Assembly: GCF_002024505.1 (NCBI RefSeq)
Contig: NZ_CP019402.1
Span: forward strand, 3,038,001 to 3,102,000
DNA length: 64,000 nt
Source of the DNA: Plantibacter flavus
Lineage (GTDB): Bacteria; Actinomycetota; Actinomycetes; Actinomycetales; Microbacteriaceae
Direction of reading: 5' to 3'
In this document: piece by piece, positions 36,548 through 44,699 of the stretch
Layout of the letters: every line of letters starts with the position of its first letter
How positions within the stretch are numbered: position 1 is the stretch's first letter
Notes under the pieces: generated by a model
What the model was told of the DNA's origin: nothing
The model's input: the letters and a program-made list of their open reading frames with translations, nothing else
Database searches by the model: none
Translations under genes and position numbers: made by a program

Positions 36548-37332
36548 CCCGACTGATAGTCGACGGCGCCGGGCTCGGCTACTCCGACAAGCTGGTCTGC
36601 GAAGACGTATCGGTGGATATCCCCGACGGAGCATTCACCGTAATCGTCGGGCCCAACGCCTGCGGTAAGTCCACTCTCCTCAAGAGCCTCACCCGACTCT
36701 TACCGCCGACGCGCGGTAGTGTGCTGCTCGACGGCCGCAGCCTGCACAAGATGCCGACCAAACAAGTGGCGCGCGAGGTGGGCCTGCTCCCACAGGGTCC
36801 CGTCGCGCCCGACGGCATCCGCGTCATCGATCTGGTGACGCGGGGACGCTACCCACATCAGCGTCTGTTCTCACCCTGGTCGGCCGACGACGAGACTGCA
36901 GTCGCTTCAGCGATGGACTCCACCGGAATCCGGGAGCTTTCCGGCCGCCTCGTCGACGAGCTTTCAGGCGGGCAGCGCCAGCGAGTGTGGATGGCGGTCG
37001 CACTGGCCCAGCAGACGCCGATCCTGCTGCTCGACGAGCCAACCACCTATCTCGATGTCAGCCACCAGATCGAACTGCTCGAGCTGTGCCGCACACTCAA
37101 CCGGGTGCAAGGCCATACGCTCGTCGCTGTCCTGCACGATCTCAACCAAGCCGCACGCTACGCCGACCACATCATCGCGATGAAAGACGGTGAGGTCGTC
37201 GACACCGGAACCCCGGCCGAGGTCATCACCGAGTCGCTTGTGTCCGAAGTATTCGGACTCGACGCGCGTGTCATCCAGGACCCGGAATCGGGAAGTCCCC
37301 TCGTCCTGCCGCGTTGGCCGCACCCCATATAG
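36544..37332 (+). CDS. Siderophore ABC transporter ATPase
   Basis: 262 residues of the FepC/FhuC class: Walker A GPNACGKST (36-44), Q-loop LLPQGP (81-86), signature LSGGQRQRV (140-148), Walker B LLLDEPTTYLD (161-171) and H-loop VLHDLNQAARYADHI. ATG 36544 shares four bases with the permease stop, so translation is coupled. It powers ferric-siderophore import. The operon has no visible siderophore synthesis genes or ferric reductase, so it probably serves uptake of foreign or host-made siderophores. Confidence 0.93.
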   Translation: MTRLIVDGAGLGYSDKLVCEDVSVDIPDGAFTVIVGPNACGKSTLLKSLTRLLPPTRGSVLLDGRSLHKMPTKQVAREVGLLPQGPVAPDGIRVIDLVTRGRYPHQRLFSPWSADDETAVASAMDSTGIRELSGRLVDELSGGQRQRVWMAVALAQQTPILLLDEPTTYLDVSHQIELLELCRTLNRVQGHTLVAVLHDLNQAARYADHIIAMKDGEVVDTGTPAEVITESLVSEVFGLDARVIQDPESGSPLVLPRWPHPI

Positions 37333-37515
37333 AGGCGTACTTCCGTTGCCGTTGCCGTGACTATCGATCATGCGCCTGCGTCGGAGCGAGACGAGAACCC
37401 AGGAGAGTGTTCCGCCCAACGTCACGCAAGGAAGGGACCCCACACGCGATCAATGACTCACGGTTCCCATAAGTCGTCGTCGACGGACTGCCGCCCGGAC
37501 TGACGGTCTAGCTAC

Positions 37516-38052
37516 TCAGGCGATCAAATTCTGAGCCGCACTCGGCGCCCCGCAACGGGATCCGACGCGTCGCCTTGTATCGCCGGAGACAGTCACACGG
37601 GCGGGCGCTGACTCTACGCCCAGATGGTCAGGCAGGTCTCCCCTCCCAGACCCGACACCCGCGGGGCTTCGCGCGGTCAGCATAGGCGCGATTCGCGCAT
37701 AATCATGAGTGCTCGCCCTTCCCTGCGACCGCACTCGAACTACGTGCCCGGGTCGCAGCGTGGGATCCGCTGAGTCGGTAGCACCGACGACAGGTATGCC
37801 ATCCGCCGCAGACATCGCAGCAAATGAGGCTTCCGCTGCCGCCACCACCCGATGGGCCTCCACAGACAGAGCTCCCGACAAGCCATAGAGTGCACCGATC
37901 GGAATGGCGCGCTTGCCGTTGAGGTATCGCAGCACCGTCGTACGTACCATTCCGGCACGCCTCGCGACTTCGTCGATAGTGAGACCTCGAGCCGTGCGTT
38001 GGCGGCGGAGTTCAGCGGCTACCGCGTCGTTGAAATCGAGGGCGGCGTCCAT
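37516..38052 (-). CDS. XRE-type regulator of the ICE control region
   Basis: 178 residues. The HTH is clear (AAELRRQRTARGLTIDEVARRAGMVRTTVLRYLNGKRAIP, residues about 12-51), and a helical patch follows. The last 70 residues are rich in Arg and Pro and probably disordered. ATG 38052 stands six bases behind a good -10 box, so the mRNA has no leader. It is divergent from another small HTH gene in a layout like phage and ICE repressor/activator pairs, so it is the likely master repressor or activator of the backbone. Confidence 0.75.
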   Translation of the reverse strand: MDAALDFNDAVAAELRRQRTARGLTIDEVARRAGMVRTTVLRYLNGKRAIPIGALYGLSGALSVEAHRVVAAAEASFAAMSAADGIPVVGATDSADPTLRPGHVVRVRSQGRASTHDYARIAPMLTARSPAGVGSGRGDLPDHLGVESAPARVTVSGDTRRRVGSRCGAPSAAQNLIA

Positions 38053-38058
38053 CCGGCC

Positions 38059-38088
38059 ACCGTAGCAAACAAACACTCGTTCACACAA
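38059..38088 (-). promoter_or_regulatory. Promoter of the XRE-type regulator, leaderless
   Basis: On the minus strand TTGTGT (38088-38083) and the extended box TGCTACGGT with TACGGT at 38064-38059 are 18 bases apart. The ATG of the regulator begins at 38052, seven bases beyond, where transcription itself should begin. Confidence 0.6.
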
Positions 38089-38097
38089 ATCTAATAT

Positions 38098-38127
38098 TTG
38101 ACAAGCGGACCGAATAATTCCTATGGT
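38098..38127 (+). promoter_or_regulatory. Promoter of the small HTH gene, leaderless
   Basis: TTGACA (38098-38103) is a perfect -35 box, and TATGGT (38122-38127) is a fair -10 box, 18 bases apart. The ATG at 38134 is where the transcript should begin. The two promoters lie back to back with only about 10 bases between their -35 boxes, so one bound protein would affect both. Confidence 0.7.
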
Positions 38128-38133
38128 GACCAA

Positions 38134-38382
38134 ATGGACACCATCCCCCTCTCCCAGCAGATCGCTCAACGCGTCCTACACGCGTTGCTCAACCATGGCC
38201 AGACGGATACTCAACTTGCGAACGCAGTCGGGATGCCGCCAGAACAGCTCCGACTGAAGCTCGCCGGTCAGCTCGACTTCACCGTGGCCGAACTCGACCG
38301 GATCGGCGCCTCCCTTGGGCTAAGAGGCTCTGAACTCCTGCCATCATCTGCAGCAGCGGCCAACGGCCCCACCAGTGCCTGA
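38134..38382 (+). CDS. Small helix-turn-helix protein
   Basis: 82 residues. Helices QQIAQRVLHALLNHGQTDTQLANAVGMPPEQLRLKLAGQLDFTVAELDRIGASLGL match the Cro/XRE five-helix fold, with the recognition helix near residues 31-45. The last 15 residues are a flexible Ala/Ser tail. The next gene follows within 20 bases, so it is the first gene of the backbone operon. It probably acts as the Cro-like opponent of the divergent regulator. Confidence 0.7.
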   Translation: MDTIPLSQQIAQRVLHALLNHGQTDTQLANAVGMPPEQLRLKLAGQLDFTVAELDRIGASLGLRGSELLPSSAAAANGPTSA

Positions 38383-38401
38383 GCCCGCAGAGAAGGGGCC
38401 G

Positions 38402-39391
38402 ATGGGTCCTCGAGAGTACTCGATCACCGAGGCAGAGTTCATCCGGCCGGAGTTCGACTTCGAGAGCGAGTTCGCCCAGTTCCGGAACTGGTGGGCGCGT
38501 GATCCACGCATCGTCGGGAACGCATTCTCGCTGATGCTCTACCTCGTCACCCACCGACGCACGTACCGGATCACGCAATCCCGGGCCCAGCGAGACCTCG
38601 GTCTCGGGAAGGACGCCTTCAGAGCAGCGCGACGGAAGCTCGAGGCCGCCGGATTCCTTCGTGTCGAGGAGCACCGGCATCCAGCCGGGACTGTTGATGC
38701 CGCCGGGCAATCGATCGCCGGCCACCGCCGCGTGCTGCTGATTCTCCTCGATCCACCCCAGCCGGAATCAGGATCCGACGGTGGCGCTGCCGATACCTTG
38801 GCGGGTTTCCCTCCCCCGCTTTTCGACGCCTGGGACGGATCCGGCACATCGTCCCTGAGCGACACAGCCTCGGAAGCAGTCTCCGCTGCCGACCACGTCG
38901 GGTCTTCCTCCCAGGCCGAGCCATCGACGGTTCTCCCGCCACTTAAAGAACATCAATCCCCAGAACACCAATCTTCTTCGACGTCTCCCGGCTTGGAGCT
39001 GGCCGCGCAGGCGCTGCACCCTCGACTCAGCCTCGTCGCCGTCGAGCGGTGGCTGGCGAAGCACGCACCATCGGTGGACGTGGCCGCGGTCGACGTGCTG
39101 GCGGCGAGCGTCGATGCGATCCATGGTTCATCCCGTCCGGTTGGCGATCCGGTCGCCTACGTCGGCCGATCCATCGCCAGAGAACCGCATCGCTGGCCCA
39201 CGAACCCCGGTGAGCCAGACGACGGAGATCTCGCCCCGCCGGGTCCCAGGCGCATCGGCAACCGTCCGCCGACGGTAGCCGAATGCAGTGCGGGCGGACA
39301 TCGCTTCGTCGGAACCTTCCGAGAGGTGTGTGGCATATGTGGCGAAGAGCGTCCGGACTGGAGAAAGGATCGTGACCGTGAATCAGCCTGA
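38402..39391 (+). CDS. Winged-helix replication-initiator-like protein
   Basis: 329 residues. Residues 20-100 look like a winged helix (ARDPRIVGNAFSLMLYLVTHRRTYRITQSRAQRDLGLGKDAFRAARRKLEAAGFLRVEEHR), of the kind found in Rep-like and primase-associated proteins of actinobacterial elements. A linker of about 90 polar residues follows, then a helical part, then a Zn-knuckle-like end (CSAGGHRF and CGICGEE). ATG 38402 has AGAAGG upstream; GTG 38375 is an alternative. It may start element replication or regulate transfer. Function not proven. Confidence 0.55.
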   Translation: MGPREYSITEAEFIRPEFDFESEFAQFRNWWARDPRIVGNAFSLMLYLVTHRRTYRITQSRAQRDLGLGKDAFRAARRKLEAAGFLRVEEHRHPAGTVDAAGQSIAGHRRVLLILLDPPQPESGSDGGAADTLAGFPPPLFDAWDGSGTSSLSDTASEAVSAADHVGSSSQAEPSTVLPPLKEHQSPEHQSSSTSPGLELAAQALHPRLSLVAVERWLAKHAPSVDVAAVDVLAASVDAIHGSSRPVGDPVAYVGRSIAREPHRWPTNPGEPDDGDLAPPGPRRIGNRPPTVAECSAGGHRFVGTFREVCGICGEERPDWRKDRDRESA

Positions 39392-40199
39392 CCTTGCACA
39401 GGCGGCGCCCGCTTCGGCAGCTGCGGTCGATGCATCGCTGCTCGCAGCATCATCCGACGCGATCGACCGCATCGGGTTGGACGTCTTCCTCGCCGCAGTC
39501 GAGTCCACACGTGGCTACGTGACTCGAGTCCTCAACCAACACGCTCTCCGTGGCGAGATCGACGCCGCAATGCAGGAGATCCGAGTCGTCGCCTGGCGAC
39601 GAGCAGAGAGCTTCGACGCGACCCGGGGATCCTTCGGTCACTATGCCCAAGGCATCGCTGCAAAGGTCGTGCTCGCAACGCGGCGCGAAGCTGCAATCCA
39701 GTGCGAACGGTTCACTGCGGAGTTCGATACGGACCGGCCGGCAGCAGGCAGCGACCCGTTGGACCTTCTGGTGCACCGATTCGAGCAGCGTCGGCGTATC
39801 GCGTGGGTGCGGGAGACGGTGTCAGAACGAGACTGGACGATCGCCATCGAACTGATGCTTACCGACGAGGCCCGCGCCGACGTCGCGGAACGCATCGGCG
39901 TCTCACCCCGCACGATCCGCACCGCGCGGGAGAACATCGCCGCCGCCGCCTGGACCGCCAACGCCGCGCTCCGCCTCGCCGACCGTGGGTATCCGAACAC
40001 TCGCCAGTCCGCGATCGAGTGCATCCCCGAGACCGACGGCCTGCGAGCGATCGCTCTCTTCCAGCCGGCCATGATGCGCGACGCTGCCGCCGTCGCTCGG
40101 ATCACCGGCCTGAGCAAGCACCGGGTCCACAGCCGGATCGCTCACGTACGCAAGCTGCTGACACTCGCCGCACGCATCCTGGATGGAGAGTCCATCTGA
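39378..40199 (+). CDS. Sigma-70-like factor (ECF type)
   Basis: 273 residues. A region-2-like part stands at about residues 30-110 (YVTRVLNQHALRGEIDAAMQEIRVVAWRRAESFDATRGSFGHYAQGIA), and a region-4-like HTH follows (ADVAERIGVSPRTIRTARENIAAAA). A second HTH-like part (AAVARITGLSKHRVHSRIAHVRKLL) closes the protein, which is longer than ordinary ECF factors. GTG 39378 lies eight bases after AAAGGA and overlaps the previous gene. No anti-sigma factor is seen. Its promoters on the element remain to be found. Confidence 0.65.
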   Translation: MNQPDLAQAAPASAAAVDASLLAASSDAIDRIGLDVFLAAVESTRGYVTRVLNQHALRGEIDAAMQEIRVVAWRRAESFDATRGSFGHYAQGIAAKVVLATRREAAIQCERFTAEFDTDRPAAGSDPLDLLVHRFEQRRRIAWVRETVSERDWTIAIELMLTDEARADVAERIGVSPRTIRTARENIAAAAWTANAALRLADRGYPNTRQSAIECIPETDGLRAIALFQPAMMRDAAAVARITGLSKHRVHSRIAHVRKLLTLAARILDGESI

Positions 40200-41353
40200 T
40201 GGCGGCGCCGATGCTCGCGGTCAAGGTCGTCCTGGCGATCGGGCCGAAGAAGATCTTGGGCGGGGCGCTCGCGCTGATGCTGGGCGGGCTCGTCGCGGCT
40301 GCAGCGCTACCCGCGATTGCCATCACGATGTTCGTCCCAACAGGGAGCGCTCTGCGGCAAGCGCACTGCGCGGCGCCCGGGTCGGTGCCGGCGGAACAGC
40401 CGACCGGCCCGCTCGTGGTCGCCGAACAGGTCCTCGTATCCACGATTGTCGACGCGGCAGCGGCGATCACTCCGGAGCCGAAGGCCAAGCTGGCAGCACT
40501 CACCGCGGCGTACGCAGCGTCGAACATGACTTCATCGACGTCCGACACGATCACTGATGACACACCCCTCGGTGTATACCGGCGCACCGTCCGCGGTGGG
40601 TGGGGAACAGCCGAGCAGCTGCGAGATACCGCCACTGCCACCGGACTCATCCTGACCGGGGCCGGCGAGAACCGACCAGGGATCATGAGCGACCCAGCCT
40701 GGATCGACGAACCCGCTGGGTGGTGGCTGTCGACTATCGGCATTCACGCGGAAGCACCGACCATCGCCGCTGCCGAAGCATCAGCCCGGAATGCGCTCGC
40801 CCTCGTCGAACCAGAGGTCCCGGACGAACAGCTCATGGTGGGTGCAGCCTGCAACTACCTGCCGGTCGACGGCGATAACCGAGAGCTCGCTGTCCGACTG
40901 GTCGGAGCAATGGACGAGCGGCGTCTGGTCGGGAGCGACTACCTCCAGCAGCTCCGCAACGTCGCGAACGGAACTGCGCTCGCCGATTGCGGCATCGACT
41001 CCCGCATCATGCAGATCCTGCTCGTCGCGCTGAACACATTCGAGCAGGTGGCCGTGTCCGACCTCAACCGACGCTGCACCGGCTCGCTTGAAGGCGCCGG
41101 CGAGAACTCCTCGCACTACCGCGATGGCGGCGGCATGGCCGTCGACATCTACGCGCTCAACGGCAGCTCCGTGACCGGCGGTGATGACCTGTCTCTGCAG
41201 CTGTTGGCACTCCTGGACTCCGTCGTGCCGCCTGGATCACGAACCGGGCAGTCCAACTGCCGGAACAGCCCCGGGTTCGCTCACTTCGACGAGTTCGAGG
41301 ACACGTGCAATCACGTGCACATCGACGTCGCACACGCGAATCCGGGGCAGTAG
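40199..41353 (+). CDS. Membrane-anchored cell-wall peptidase (M15-like)
   Basis: 384 residues. A TGATG overlap joins it to the sigma-like gene. One membrane helix stands near the N-terminus (GGALALMLGGLVAAAALPAIAITMFV), then a helical middle, then the catalytic end: SHYRDGGGMAVDIYAL and NHVHIDVAH carry the His, Asp and His-x-His of M15-like zinc D,D-peptidases. Conjugative elements of Gram-positives carry such a gene to open the peptidoglycan for the secretion channel. The cysteine pattern (CTG, NCRN, CNH) suggests outside disulfides. Confidence 0.75.
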   Translation: MAAPMLAVKVVLAIGPKKILGGALALMLGGLVAAAALPAIAITMFVPTGSALRQAHCAAPGSVPAEQPTGPLVVAEQVLVSTIVDAAAAITPEPKAKLAALTAAYAASNMTSSTSDTITDDTPLGVYRRTVRGGWGTAEQLRDTATATGLILTGAGENRPGIMSDPAWIDEPAGWWLSTIGIHAEAPTIAAAEASARNALALVEPEVPDEQLMVGAACNYLPVDGDNRELAVRLVGAMDERRLVGSDYLQQLRNVANGTALADCGIDSRIMQILLVALNTFEQVAVSDLNRRCTGSLEGAGENSSHYRDGGGMAVDIYALNGSSVTGGDDLSLQLLALLDSVVPPGSRTGQSNCRNSPGFAHFDEFEDTCNHVHIDVAHANPGQ

Positions 41354-41380
41354 TCCACAGAACGCGGACGGGCAGGCGAC

Positions 41381-41722
41381 CTACTTGGCTGCCTCACGGA
41401 ACTTCTCGAGAAGCGCAGCGGGGATACGTCCCCGGTCAGAGACATCGTGCCCATTGGCGCGCAGCCAGCTACGCGCAGCCGCGAGCTCTTCCTTATTGCT
41501 CCGGCTCGAGCTGGCAGAGCTGGCCGTCCTCGACCGCGACACGGTGCGCGCCGCCTTGAGGTAGGGCTCAAGCGCAGCGCGCAGGGCCTTCTCGTTCTTC
41601 TCGGACAGGTCGATCTCATAGGTCGAGCCTTCCAAGCCGAGCGTGATGGTCTTACCCTCGCCCTGCTTCAGCTCGGATCCGTCGAGGTCGTCGACGAGGG
41701 TGGTGATGACTTTCTGTGCCAT
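41381..41722 (-). CDS. lsr2: Lsr2 nucleoid-associated silencer
   Basis: 113 residues, full length. The N-terminal dimerisation domain (AQKVITTLVDDLDGSELKQGEGKTITLGLEG) and the C-terminal AT-hook-like DNA-binding domain are present; the key RGR motif appears as DRGRIPAALLEKF, and the linker is Ser/Arg-rich. Lsr2 binds AT-rich, often foreign, DNA and silences it. A copy on the element would keep its own genes quiet or act on the host. It stands alone on the minus strand, convergent with the peptidase gene. Confidence 0.92.
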   Translation of the reverse strand: MAQKVITTLVDDLDGSELKQGEGKTITLGLEGSTYEIDLSEKNEKALRAALEPYLKAARTVSRSRTASSASSSRSNKEELAAARSWLRANGHDVSDRGRIPAALLEKFREAAK

Positions 41723-42031
41723 GGGGAATCTCCTTCTTCATGTGAACGCATTCGGACCGCAACCGACGATTGTCGTATGCGTATTGCCCGGCGGGGGAAG
41801 CTACGTTCAGAGCATTGACGACATTATCGATAAAGCCTGGACTCCGTCGGGAATGGGACAGCCATAGCCGGGCCGTCAGTGCTGGAGCTCGACCGGGTGG
41901 AACCGAATGCCACACCTCACGCACCGAGACCCCATCCGGCCTATGTGAGATTGACCATCGCGAATGCGCTTCCCCCTCGCACACCAACGGCAGAGTCCAT
42001 CACAGGTTGGACAGTCGCCGCTTCGCAAACC
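41723..42031. other. Upstream region of lsr2
   Basis: No gene supported. It must hold the lsr2 promoter. The stretch 41,755-41,860 is slightly AT-richer than its surroundings, which would suit self-binding by Lsr2. The short plus-strand frame ending at 41867 has no ribosome site. Confidence 0.35.
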
Positions 42032-42364
42032 TCAATGCGCAGGACCAAGGATCTGAACGCTGTCAGCTATCAGTGAGACAAGGACCGCATCAGAACCTTG
42101 CGATGCCGGCGTGGCACGGAGGACGTCCAACTCTCCTCGAACAGCGACCTCGATTCCGGACCTCAGCGAGCCAGCCGCTTCCGCGGTGTCAGTGGATTGG
42201 CAGATGACCTGACACCACGCAACCCGGGCTCGGACGATGAGTCCACCGTCGCTCAAAGCTCGCTGATAGTCCGCCAGCATGAACGAAACGATCGGACGCT
42301 CCGCCGGGCCGGTGAGGAGGACCTCCCCATCAACGACGCCGATCACTTCAGCTCTTGCAGTCAC
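42032..42364 (-). CDS. SSB-like (OB-fold) protein
   Basis: 110 residues from GTG 42364. The order of strands resembles a single-strand DNA-binding OB fold: AEVIGVVDGEVLLTG, IVSFMLADYQRAL, IVRARVAWCQVICQSTDTAEAAGSLRSGIEVAVRGELDVLRA and VSLIADSVQILGPAH. The segment WCQVICQ-TD stands where SSB has the W/F-x-x-V-x-x-F strand. It lacks the acidic tail. Plasmids and ICEs often carry such a protein to guard transferred DNA. The call is by pattern, with no exact motif. Confidence 0.55.
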   Translation of the reverse strand: MTARAEVIGVVDGEVLLTGPAERPIVSFMLADYQRALSDGGLIVRARVAWCQVICQSTDTAEAAGSLRSGIEVAVRGELDVLRATPASQGSDAVLVSLIADSVQILGPAH

Positions 42365-42407
42365 ACACCCTCGATCCCCTTGAAGCTGGTTTAACCATCT
42401 GCAAATC

Positions 42408-42779
42408 ATGGACCAGTCCGAGACCGTGCACAATGACCCCATGCCTCGCGTCGCTCGCCCCAAGCTCTCCGACGATGCGAGGAGTGCGCTCGCGACCCTC
42501 GGTGAGCCGGTGAACTTCGCGATCCTCTCGAGACTGCTGGAGCAGGGCCCCCTCACGCGCGGACGTATAGCCGAGCTCGTCGAGGTAAACCGCGTCACGG
42601 TGCAGGACCACCTGGAAACGCTGCGTGAACTGGGAGTTATCGAGGCCCACCCGATCCAGGAGCCTGACGGCAAACGACACCGATACGAGTACGTCGTCCT
42701 CGAGCAGGTCGTGTCCGAGCGCTACCGGGATCTCGGCGTCGAACTTGGCCTGGACCGGAGTCGACCAGCGTCCAAGTAG
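42408..42779 (+). CDS. ArsR-like winged-helix regulator
   Basis: 123 residues. The winged helix is plain: LATLGEPVNFAILSRLLEQGPLTRGRIAELVEVNRVTVQDHLETLRELGVIEAHPIQEPDGKRHRYEYV. No metal-binding cysteines are seen, so it is not a metal sensor. ATG 42408; a later ATG at 42441 is possible. It is divergent from the SSB-like gene, with 43 bases between, and may control it and the genes that follow. Confidence 0.75.
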   Translation: MDQSETVHNDPMPRVARPKLSDDARSALATLGEPVNFAILSRLLEQGPLTRGRIAELVEVNRVTVQDHLETLRELGVIEAHPIQEPDGKRHRYEYVVLEQVVSERYRDLGVELGLDRSRPASK

Positions 42780-42787
42780 TCGGGAAG

Positions 42788-42796
42788 TTATCCACA
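42788..42796 (+). promoter_or_regulatory. DnaA-box-like TTATCCACA (second copy)
   Basis: The nonamer stands in GGAAGTTATCCACAG, 70 bases before the membrane gene. The same 15-base context recurs, base for base, at 53,073-53,087. The shared flanks suggest a common control motif more than chance. Confidence 0.4.
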
Positions 42797-42865
42797 GACG
42801 CCCGTCTTCGCCCGAAGCGGGGCCGCTGCCCCGCCTAGCGTCGACTGCATGACTTGGGCGAACCG

Positions 42866-43174
42866 ATGAAGCTGCGCGGCTGGATGTTCCTGCTCCCGCT
42901 GCCGTTCCTGGCGATTGTGCTCCTGGTGGTGATCCTCAGCCGCTGGGGTGGCTGGATCATCAGCCAGATAGTCGTCTCGTTGTTCGGAACCGCGGTTCTG
43001 CTTGACGACGCACATCAGGATCCCGCTACACGCGCGTTGATTCTCGCCATCATGTGGGCTGCTGCTGCCGCGAACGCGATGCTCTACATCAGGCACGTTG
43101 CTCGGCGACAGCTCACCGCCCAGTCGTCGACGGATACATCCCTCGACCTCGCCCCATACCGACGCGGGACCTAG
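42866..43174 (+). CDS. Small membrane protein, three spans
   Basis: 102 residues from ATG 42866. The spans are WMFLLPLPFLAIVLLVVILS, WIISQIVVSLFGTAVLL and LILAIMWAAAAANAMLYI. A basic tail ends the protein. A TTG 12 bases upstream could also start. It follows the DnaA-box motif. Probably part of the conjugation or maintenance set; not recognised. Confidence 0.5.
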   Translation: MKLRGWMFLLPLPFLAIVLLVVILSRWGGWIISQIVVSLFGTAVLLDDAHQDPATRALILAIMWAAAAANAMLYIRHVARRQLTAQSSTDTSLDLAPYRRGT

Positions 43175-43361
43175 CCACTCCAGCCCAACCTCATGCGAAT
43201 GTCCGCGAGCGCGACCTTCAGTAACGCTAGCCGCAGCCCCACGCGCCCACAATATTTCGTGCGCTGCAGTACGCGTCGTACGATTCACGGATACGGCGCA
43301 ACGTACGTCAATGAGACAGAGCGGGATCTGAGTCGTGGGGGCGACGGCACAGAAGCCGCAG

Positions 43362-44699
43362 TCAGCCGCTGACGGGTCCATGAGGAAACAGGTCAAAGGC
43401 GAGGGGCCTCCCAGATGGAATCGATTCCATCCAAGACGTCGGAGGGGGATCGAACGGCATTGCTCCCCGCCATCCGCTCAACGAACCGTCGCCGAATAGT
43501 TGGTAGTGCCTTGTCACCGTTTCAGTGGACACCTGCGCGCTTCGGAACCGGTCGTAAAGTGCGGCTGCCAGCTGCGCTGCGAGAGTCGACGTACCCACCG
43601 CGGTGCCGCTAACGAAGGCGGTACCGGGGTTTGGGGGCGCTGTGACTAGATTGACTGCGCTTGCCCCGACGGTAGTGGTGATACCGGTGGTAAACGCAGT
43701 GGTGAACGCCTTTCGCAGCGACGGACTGCTTCGCACCCTCGTGCGGGCCAATTCTTCGCGTGATGCGAGGTACTTCGACGCAGCACGCACCGCTCGCGCG
43801 GCTTCGACGACTGACTGTTCTCGGCCACCAGAAAGATAGTCGAGCCCGGTTTCCAGATCATTACGCCACTGCTCGAACAGGTCATGCTGCCGAAAGAGCA
43901 CGAGTTGTTCCGGATCTCGGTGGGCGTCGAGCGGCGCAGGCAAATGGAGAAGCTGCTGAAGGTAGGACTCGTCGGCGAGATGCTCCGTCGACCCCGCGGC
44001 CGCAGAGTGGCGTAGCGTCCAATCAAGGAGCTGTGGGCCAGCGAACCATTCGGGCAGGTGGACGTCAACGACGCCACTTCGAACGGCGCCGTGACCAATC
44101 ACCGCGTCAAGTTGCCTGAACCACATGTTCAAGTTCGAGTCAAACAGGTCACGCTGAATGTCGTTCTCCGGCAACGGGACTACGTAGCCGTTGCGTTCCT
44201 TCACGAGCGGGTAGAGCTCCGTCAGATCTGCACTACTCGTCAGTCGTTCGAAGGACGGCTTCGATGCGTAGCGCGGCCCATCCACGTAGTGGAGCAGTCC
44301 GGCACGCTCGAACTCGGCGTAGTAGGCAACTCGGATTGCTGCCCAGGCAAGGTTGTTCGCGTCTCGAAAGCCGAGCTGCCAGTGGAGGTCTCTTTCGTTC
44401 GGGTCCAGAGCCACCCAGCCTTCAAGTTCGTCGACGACGGCAACACTGTGGGCGTATAGCAGCGAGCGCTGCACAAAATCGAACTCTCTGGTGTAAGGAG
44501 TATCCTCGCGTCCGACATAGTCCACAAGGAAGCCAGGACGAAACTCGTGCGGAAGCTTCGTCGGGACTGCTTCGAGATCCGATTCGCGGTAGAGCGCGAG
44601 CCATTGCTCCCCGAACGCGACAGTATCCGTCGCACAGGCATGAAGTATTGCTTCCGGGGAGGCTTCCTCCCCCAACGCTTGTTCAAGTATCTGATACAT
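43362..44699 (-). CDS. Hypothetical protein, about 445 residues
   Basis: The soluble first two thirds are rich in Trp and His (LGFRDANNLAWAAIRVAYYAEFERAGL, LPEWFAGPQLLDWTLRHSAAAG). Near residue 335 a glycine/threonine-rich hydrophobic hairpin (FTTAFTTGITTTVGASAVNLV and GTAVGTSTLAAQLAAALY) could dip into a membrane. ATG 44699 is the most natural start; TTG 44717 is an alternative. Base composition is lower in GC than the backbone, so it is probably cargo in the ICE. No motif recognised. Confidence 0.6.
   Translation of the reverse strand: MYQILEQALGEEASPEAILHACATDTVAFGEQWLALYRESDLEAVPTKLPHEFRPGFLVDYVGREDTPYTREFDFVQRSLLYAHSVAVVDELEGWVALDPNERDLHWQLGFRDANNLAWAAIRVAYYAEFERAGLLHYVDGPRYASKPSFERLTSSADLTELYPLVKERNGYVVPLPENDIQRDLFDSNLNMWFRQLDAVIGHGAVRSGVVDVHLPEWFAGPQLLDWTLRHSAAAGSTEHLADESYLQQLLHLPAPLDAHRDPEQLVLFRQHDLFEQWRNDLETGLDYLSGGREQSVVEAARAVRAASKYLASREELARTRVRSSPSLRKAFTTAFTTGITTTVGASAVNLVTAPPNPGTAFVSGTAVGTSTLAAQLAAALYDRFRSAQVSTETVTRHYQLFGDGSLSGWRGAMPFDPPPTSWMESIPSGRPLAFDLFPHGPVSG

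Noticed and set aside
5300..37500. The alternative that the tRNA fragment is an old scar and only 38-64 kb is mobile
   Set aside because: I saw no second tRNA core, integrase or other junction between the two parts, so one large element is the simpler reading, though nested insertions cannot be excluded.
39701..40198. A 166-residue N-terminal extension of the cell-wall peptidase
   Set aside because: It is the sigma-like gene in another frame; the ATG at 40199 with TGATG overlap is the real start.
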